Shown here piece by piece: positions 7,318-11,579 of a DNA stretch of 11,579 bases. The translations under genes and the position numbers were made by a program. The stretch spans positions 1 to 11,579 of the forward strand of contig JBBRZD010000077.1 in the NCBI GenBank assembly GCA_038237055.1, in the 5' to 3' direction. This DNA comes from Dokdonella_A sp038237055. Its GTDB lineage: Bacteria; Pseudomonadota; Gammaproteobacteria; Xanthomonadales; Rhodanobacteraceae. The notes under the pieces were generated by a model. That model saw only the letters and a list, made by a program, of their open reading frames with translations, had not been told where the DNA came from and made no database searches. Positions within the stretch are counted from its first letter, which is position 1; the number at the start of each line of letters is the position of its first letter.

Positions 7318-8489
7318 TCCGCGCCATTCGCGCCTTGCCGCGCACGGTCTGGCTGGTCGCGACGATCAGCCTGTTCAACGACGCCGCGAGCGACATGATC
7401 TATCCGCTAGTGCCTCTGTATCTCGCCTCGGTGCTGATGGCGGGACCAAAGATGCTTGGCCTCATCGAGGGCATTGCTGAAGGGGTGTCGAGTCTCCTGA
7501 AGCTGTTCGCTGGTGTACTCGCGGACCGCAGCGGCAAGGTACGCGCGTGGGTGATTGCCGGTTACGGCATCGCCGGTTTCGCCAGGCCGCTGATCGGCAT
7601 CAGCACGAGTTGGATGGGCGTCCTTGCATGCCGCTTCGCTGACCGTGTCGGCAAGGGCCTGCGCTCGGCGCCACGCGATGCGCTGATCAGCCTCAGCGTC
7701 GAGCCAGCGCAGCGCGGCCTCGCATTCGGTTTCCATCGCGCGATGGACAATTTCGGCGCGGTGATCGGGCCGCTGATGGCGGCAGCGCTGCTCGCGGCCG
7801 GGGTCAGCCTGCGGCATATTTTTCTGCTTGCAATCGTTCCGGCGCTGATCGTGCTGGCGCTTGCGATCACTGTACCGGAACCCGAACGGCCAGTTGCGGA
7901 AACGAAGGCACCGTTTCGCTGGACGCTGGCCGGAATGCCGGCGCCATTTCGACGTTACCTTTGCGTGCTCGCGCTGTTCACGCTCGGCAATTCATCGAAC
8001 ATGTTTCTTCTACTGCGTGCGAACGAACTTGGTGCAAGCGCGGTGCGCGTCACTTTGATGTGGGCGCTGTTCTCGCTCGTTGCGGCGCTGCTCTCGACGC
8101 CGTTGTCGGCTTTGTCCGATCGCTTCGGACGCGCACATGTGCTTGGTATTGCATGGTTCGCATACGCCGGTGCGTACCTGCTGATTGGATTGCTGCCGGG
8201 CGCGGACTGGGCGCTGTGGCTCGCGTTCGCCGTTTACGGAGTCGTTACCGCCGCGCTCGAAGGCACCGAGAAAGCGCTGGTCGCGGACCTGGTTCCGCGT
8301 GAGCGCATTGGCACCGGGTTTGGTTGGTACAACCTTGTCGCGGGAATTTTCCTGCTGCCGGCGTCGTTGCTGTTCGGCTGGCTGTGGTCGACCTTCGCGC
8401 CATCCACCGCATTCGCATTTGGTGCTGCCTGCGCCTTCATCGCCGCGTTGCTGCTGCGTTTCTGGGTCTGGCGAGCGGCGGCTGAATAA
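7314..8489 (+). CDS. MFS transporter, 12 TM segments, substrate unknown
   Basis: A 391-residue inner-membrane protein with 12 predicted hydrophobic helices in two six-helix halves. MFS motif-A-like loops are visible after TM2 (LADRSGK, DRSGK at 71-75) and after TM8 (LSDRFGR). After TM4 comes the distinctive DRVGKGLRSAPRDAL (110-124), which I associate with a group of uncharacterised bacterial MFS proteins. It does not reveal the substrate. Translation most likely begins at UUG (7314-7316), overlapping the rarA stop by 4 nt, with AAGGA 9 nt upstream. The first helix starts soon after, so little sequence could be missing. In E. coli serS directly follows rarA, so this gene is an addition to the block. 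Its coupling to rarA looks positional, not functional. Confidence 0.9.
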   Translation: MIRAIRALPRTVWLVATISLFNDAASDMIYPLVPLYLASVLMAGPKMLGLIEGIAEGVSSLLKLFAGVLADRSGKVRAWVIAGYGIAGFARPLIGISTSWMGVLACRFADRVGKGLRSAPRDALISLSVEPAQRGLAFGFHRAMDNFGAVIGPLMAAALLAAGVSLRHIFLLAIVPALIVLALAITVPEPERPVAETKAPFRWTLAGMPAPFRRYLCVLALFTLGNSSNMFLLLRANELGASAVRVTLMWALFSLVAALLSTPLSALSDRFGRAHVLGIAWFAYAGAYLLIGLLPGADWALWLAFAVYGVVTAALEGTEKALVADLVPRERIGTGFGWYNLVAGIFLLPASLLFGWLWSTFAPSTAFAFGAACAFIAALLLRFWVWRAAAE

Positions 8490-8612
8490 GCTCCGGAAAT
8501 CCCAGTCTCCGGCGTGGTAGGCGCTGTCTGCTGCACGCTTTCATTGGCGTTTTAGGAGGAGTAATCAGCTATCGGCTACGCAACATGAAGGATGCTGACC
8601 CCGCTGGGTCGT

Positions 8613-8644
8613 TTGCGGAGCATGCTGCAGAGCCGCGATAATCG
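8613..8644 (+). promoter_or_regulatory. Candidate serS promoter
   Basis: TTGCGG (8613-8618) and GATAAT (8637-8642) are separated by 18 nt, a reasonable sigma-70 pair. GATAAT is embedded in CGCGATAATCG (8634-8644), identical to the element before lolA, and in both cases exactly 32 nt separate the hexamer from the ATG. The rest of the 8490-8674 gap holds a strong unused Shine-Dalgarno-like AGGAGGAG (8554-8561) and no clear terminator for the transporter gene. Confidence 0.5.
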
Positions 8645-8674
8645 AGAATCTCTTTTAGCCTGTGGATTCCTCCG

Positions 8675-10054
8675 ATGCTCGACCCCTTGCTGCTGCGCAG
8701 CCATCTTGCCGATACCGCGAAGTTGCTCGCTGCCCGCGGCTTCACGCTTGACACGGCTGAACTCGAAACCATCGAGGCACAGCGCAAGCACGTGCAGATC
8801 GAGACGCAGGAACTGCAGAACCAGCGCAATACGCGTTCCAAGGCAATTGGCATGGCCAAGGCCAAGGGCGAAGACACGACCGCCTTGATGGCCGAGGTTG
8901 CCGGCATCGGCGACCAGCTCAAGGCAAACGAACTGCAGCTGGCAGACATCCAGTCCAAGTTGGCCGACATCGCGCTTGACATTCCCAACCTTCCCCACGA
9001 GTCGGTGCCGGCGGGGCCCGATGAAAGCGGTAATGTAGAACAGCATCGTTGGGGCACACCGCGTGCCTTTGATTTTGCGATCAAGGACCATGTCGAACTT
9101 GGCGCACACAAAGGCTGGCTCGACGGCGACACCGGCGCGAAGCTGTCGGGTGCACGTTTCACCGTTTTGCGTGGCGAACTCGCGCGCCTACACCGCGCGC
9201 TCGCGCAGTTCATGCTCGATCTGCACACGGAAGAGCATGGCTATCTCGAGTGCAATGTGCCCGTGTTGGTCAATGCCGATTCGATGCAGGGTACAGGGCA
9301 GCTCCCGAAGTTCAAGGAGGACCTGTTCAATGCGGCGACGTTAGCTGGAAAACGTAACGCCGATGTAGCTGAAAACTTCGATGAAGCGTTCCCGAGTTCC
9401 GATCGAGCGACCAGAGAACAAATCAAGCAACAAATCGATGATTGGAGAGAGGGTCTCTATTTGATTCCAACCGCCGAAGTGTCGCTGACAAACATCGTGC
9501 GCGACGACATCGTCGAAGCCGATGCGCTACCGCTGCGCATGGCGGCGCATTCCCTGTGTTTCCGTGCCGAAGCCGGCTCTCACGGACGCGACACGCGCGG
9601 CATGATCCGCCAGCACCAGTTCGAGAAAGTCGAGCTGGTCAGTATCGCCAGACCCGCAGAGAGTCTTGCCGAACACGAACGCATGGTGCGTTGTGCCGAA
9701 GCCGTGCTGGAGAAACTTGAACTGCCCTATCGCCGCATGCTGCTCTGCACCGGCGACATGGGTTTCACCGCGACCAAGACTTACGATCTTGAAGTCTGGC
9801 TGCCATCACAGAATACCTACCGCGAAATTTCTTCCTGTTCCAACTGCACGGATTTTCAGGCGCGTCGCATGCAAGCGCGTTGGCGCAATCCGGAGACCGG
9901 CAGGCCTGAGCTTGTGCACACCTTAAATGGCTCCGGTGTCGCCGTCGGCCGCGCGCTTATTGCGGTGATGGAAAACGGCCAGAACGCAGACGGTTCGATC
10001 ACCGTACCTGAGGCGCTACGTCGGTACATGGGTGGCGCCGAGCGGATTGCCTGA
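8675..10054 (+). CDS. serS: Seryl-tRNA synthetase (class II)
   Basis: Charges tRNA-Ser (and tRNA-Sec where present) with serine in the cytoplasm. The N-terminal helical arm, about residues 25-100, is the antiparallel coiled coil that contacts the tRNA long variable arm. The class II core follows: motif 1 around ARLHRALAQFMLDLHTEEHG, then GTGQLPKF, the serine-binding TAE loop (T266-E268), motif 2 FRAEAGSHGRDTRG (296-309), and motif 3 with TLNGSG (416-421) and R426. At 459 residues it is 29 longer than the 430-residue E. coli enzyme. The excess maps to one place, about residues 219-262 between GTGQLPKF and the TAE loop, where the DNA is also less GC-rich. All catalytic motifs are intact. A weak GTGGA (8662-8666) precedes the ATG by 8 nt. 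Confidence 0.97.
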   Translation: MLDPLLLRSHLADTAKLLAARGFTLDTAELETIEAQRKHVQIETQELQNQRNTRSKAIGMAKAKGEDTTALMAEVAGIGDQLKANELQLADIQSKLADIALDIPNLPHESVPAGPDESGNVEQHRWGTPRAFDFAIKDHVELGAHKGWLDGDTGAKLSGARFTVLRGELARLHRALAQFMLDLHTEEHGYLECNVPVLVNADSMQGTGQLPKFKEDLFNAATLAGKRNADVAENFDEAFPSSDRATREQIKQQIDDWREGLYLIPTAEVSLTNIVRDDIVEADALPLRMAAHSLCFRAEAGSHGRDTRGMIRQHQFEKVELVSIARPAESLAEHERMVRCAEAVLEKLELPYRRMLLCTGDMGFTATKTYDLEVWLPSQNTYREISSCSNCTDFQARRMQARWRNPETGRPELVHTLNGSGVAVGRALIAVMENGQNADGSITVPEALRRYMGGAERIA

Positions 10055-10081
10055 CGCAAACACAGCGGTGTATCCGGCGCA

Positions 10082-10885
10082 ATGAACGGTCAGCGCAGCG
10101 AACTCAACGGCGGTGCTGTCGGCATCGACGAACTGCGCACGCTGGCGCTCGTCAACTACGGCCATTTCACCTCGATGCAGGTGCGCGATGGGTGTGTGCG
10201 CGGACTCGATTTGCATCTGCAACGCCTGGACCGCTCGACACGGGAATTGTTCGGTAACCCGCTCGATGTCGATGCGACACGCGGGTACATGCGCCGGATG
10301 GTCGGCGATGTGGCGGGGCCGCTGTCATTGCGCATCAACGTGTTTTCGCGCGATCTCGACCGTGACCGGCTGACTGTACCGGCGAAGCCCGACGTGCTGG
10401 TCACTGCTGCCGCTGCGCGTAGGATCGCCTCGACGCCGTTGCGTGTGCGCAGCGTGCGCTATGAACGCGAATCACCGCATATCAAACACGTCGGTACGTT
10501 CGGCTTGTTTCAGCAAAGGCGTCTCGCTCAGGCGGCTGGCTTTGACGACGCATTGTTCGTCGATGCCACGGGCGCAATTTCGGAAGGATCGATCTGGAAC
10601 GTCGCTTTTTTTGATGGGAAAAGTGTGGTCTGGCCGGATGCTCCGGCACTCGATGGAACCTCGATGCAATTGCTCAAGGCGGGCTTGCGCGAACGCGGCG
10701 AATCGACCGTGACGCGTCGGGTCGAATTGAGCGAAGTTGCTTCGTTCCGCGGCGCGTTCTTCACCAACTCGTCCTGCGCGGTTTGTCCCATCGCACGAAT
10801 CGACGACCTCGATCTCGCTGTCGATTCAGATCTGCTCGCATTGCTCGAAAGATGCATGCAGCAGGCGCCGTTGCAGAAAATTTGA
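10082..10885 (+). CDS. Class IV PLP-dependent aminotransferase family protein, substrate unknown
   Basis: A 267-residue fold-type IV PLP enzyme, the superfamily of branched-chain aminotransferase, D-amino-acid aminotransferase and aminodeoxychorismate lyase (PabC). It shows the N-terminal block NYGHFTSMQVRDG with GLDLHLQRL, the Schiff-base lysine K135 in HIKHVGTFGLFQQR, and E168 in DATGAISEGSIWNVAFF, the Glu expected to contact the PLP ring nitrogen. FFTNSSCAVCPIARID occupies the usual C-terminal cofactor/substrate region. The N-terminus is unlike E. coli PabC, so I do not assign that role. It starts 27 bp after serS with no intervening terminator, so cotranscription is likely. No Shine-Dalgarno is evident before the ATG at 10082, so the exact start is uncertain. 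It converges on the DUF72 gene with 43 bp between the stops. Confidence 0.88.
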   Translation: MNGQRSELNGGAVGIDELRTLALVNYGHFTSMQVRDGCVRGLDLHLQRLDRSTRELFGNPLDVDATRGYMRRMVGDVAGPLSLRINVFSRDLDRDRLTVPAKPDVLVTAAAARRIASTPLRVRSVRYERESPHIKHVGTFGLFQQRRLAQAAGFDDALFVDATGAISEGSIWNVAFFDGKSVVWPDAPALDGTSMQLLKAGLRERGESTVTRRVELSEVASFRGAFFTNSSCAVCPIARIDDLDLAVDSDLLALLERCMQQAPLQKI

Positions 10886-10928
10886 ATCGAGTCGGGCGCG
10901 CGGCGATCTATCCAATGCGTTCGATCGC

Positions 10929-11579
10929 TTACAGCCGCGACAGCAACGCAATTGCTGCAGCGGGATTTCGCTCCTTGGCTGCACTGATGAAGTATACGAA
11001 GACGTCGCGCGACGAGCCGTGCGCATGTGCTGGCGCGACGCGCGGAAGGTCGGCTGGCTCGTCTCCGCGAGCCCAGATTCGTGCACGCCCGGCCCATGCA
11101 TCCAGCGATTTTTCCGGATAACCGGTTGCGATCGACGATTCGCTGCGCATCAGACGCAGGTAGACGAAATCGCCGGTCACATCGGCGAGCGAGGGATATT
11201 TTGGTGAGTCGGTGAACACGGTTGCAACACGATGACGGCGTGCGAGTTCGATGTACTGCGCGCACATGAAGCTTTCGTGTCGAACTTCGAGCACATGGCG
11301 CATCTCACGGCCGTCAAGTTTGCGCGGCAGTAAGTCGAGGAACGCGGCGAAGTCACCCGGCTCGAAGGATTTGTGCGGCGGAAACTGCCAGTTGATCGGA
11401 CCGAGACGGTCGCCGAGTTCGGCGATACCGCTGTTGACGAACGCTTCGATCGATTTGCGGGCGCCCGCAAGAACCTTGCGGTCGGTTGTGAATCGCGGCG
11501 CCTTCAGCGAAAAAACAAATCCTTCCGGTGTTTCGGCGCGCCACTTCGCGTACGTGGCGGGTTTCTGCGCGCCGTAATA
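10929..11579 (-). CDS. DUF72 (YecE-like) family protein, 3' part, truncated by window edge
   Basis: Minus-strand frame open from the right edge to a TAA at 10929-10931, giving 216 residues. It begins within YYGAQKPATYAKW, continues PEGFVFSLKAPRFTTD, GPINWQFPPHKSF and LEVRHESF, and ends in DVFVYFISAAKERNPAAAIAL. This is the order seen in DUF72/YecE proteins, a TIM-barrel-like family whose biochemical role is not established. About 30 N-terminal residues, normally including a GTSGW-type start, lie outside the window. An internal ATG at 11303 is not the start, because family homology continues upstream of it without interruption. The gene converges on the aminotransferase. Confidence 0.88.
   Translation of the reverse strand, partial: YYGAQKPATYAKWRAETPEGFVFSLKAPRFTTDRKVLAGARKSIEAFVNSGIAELGDRLGPINWQFPPHKSFEPGDFAAFLDLLPRKLDGREMRHVLEVRHESFMCAQYIELARRHRVATVFTDSPKYPSLADVTGDFVYLRLMRSESSIATGYPEKSLDAWAGRARIWARGDEPADLPRVAPAHAHGSSRDVFVYFISAAKERNPAAAIALLSRL

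Noticed and set aside
8597..8610. Small hairpin GACCC-CGCT-GGGTC as a terminator for the transporter gene
   Set aside because: The stem is only 5 bp with no T-run, and it lies over 100 bp past the stop codon.
10528..11265. A 245-codon minus-strand frame spanning the aminotransferase end and the DUF72 gene
   Set aside because: It overlaps two well-supported genes in other frames and has a low-complexity Arg/Ser-rich sequence.
1..11579. Mobile elements, CRISPR arrays, tRNA or rRNA genes, toxin-antitoxin or defence genes
   Set aside because: Nearly all the sequence is accounted for by recognisable chromosomal genes in conserved order. I saw no transposase motifs, repeat-spacer pattern or tRNA-like stretch in the gaps.

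Overview
The window is a chromosomal housekeeping segment of a high-GC (about 60% by eye) gammaproteobacterium. The gene order trxB / ftsK / lolA / rarA / serS matches the core of the E. coli block trxB-lrp-ftsK-lolA-rarA-serS. The short-linker FtsK, the GC content and the extra genes point to Xanthomonadales or a near relative. That placement is an inference, since no rRNA or other taxonomic marker is present.

Layout. At the left edge lies the 5' part of trxB on the minus strand, cut by the window end. A 213-bp divergent intergenic region separates it from ald (alanine dehydrogenase, + strand), which ends in a perfect 13-bp hairpin. An AT-rich leader follows, then ftsK. Next comes a stand-alone two-CBS-domain protein with its own ribosome binding site, then lolA, rarA, and a 12-TM MFS transporter that starts at UUG inside the rarA stop codon. 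After a 185-bp gap come serS and, 27 bp later, a PLP-dependent class IV aminotransferase of unknown substrate. The right edge holds the 3' part of a convergent DUF72 (YecE-like) gene.

How the genes relate. FtsK (chromosome translocation at division), LolA (lipoprotein trafficking), RarA (stalled-fork maintenance) and SerRS (translation) are functionally unrelated core genes that tend to stay together. Ald, the CBS protein, the MFS transporter, the aminotransferase and the DUF72 gene are the variable members. Ald sits where E. coli has lrp. Only rarA-MFS (overlapping) and serS-aminotransferase (27 bp) look like tight transcriptional pairs. ald, ftsK, the CBS gene, lolA and serS each have an upstream gap large enough for their own promoter.

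I see no mobile element, CRISPR array, tRNA, rRNA, phage gene or defence system, and no convincing undescribed system. The points most worth a second look are a roughly 29-residue, AT-richer insertion in SerRS, an identical 11-bp promoter-like element at the same distance before lolA and serS, and the ald-for-lrp substitution.
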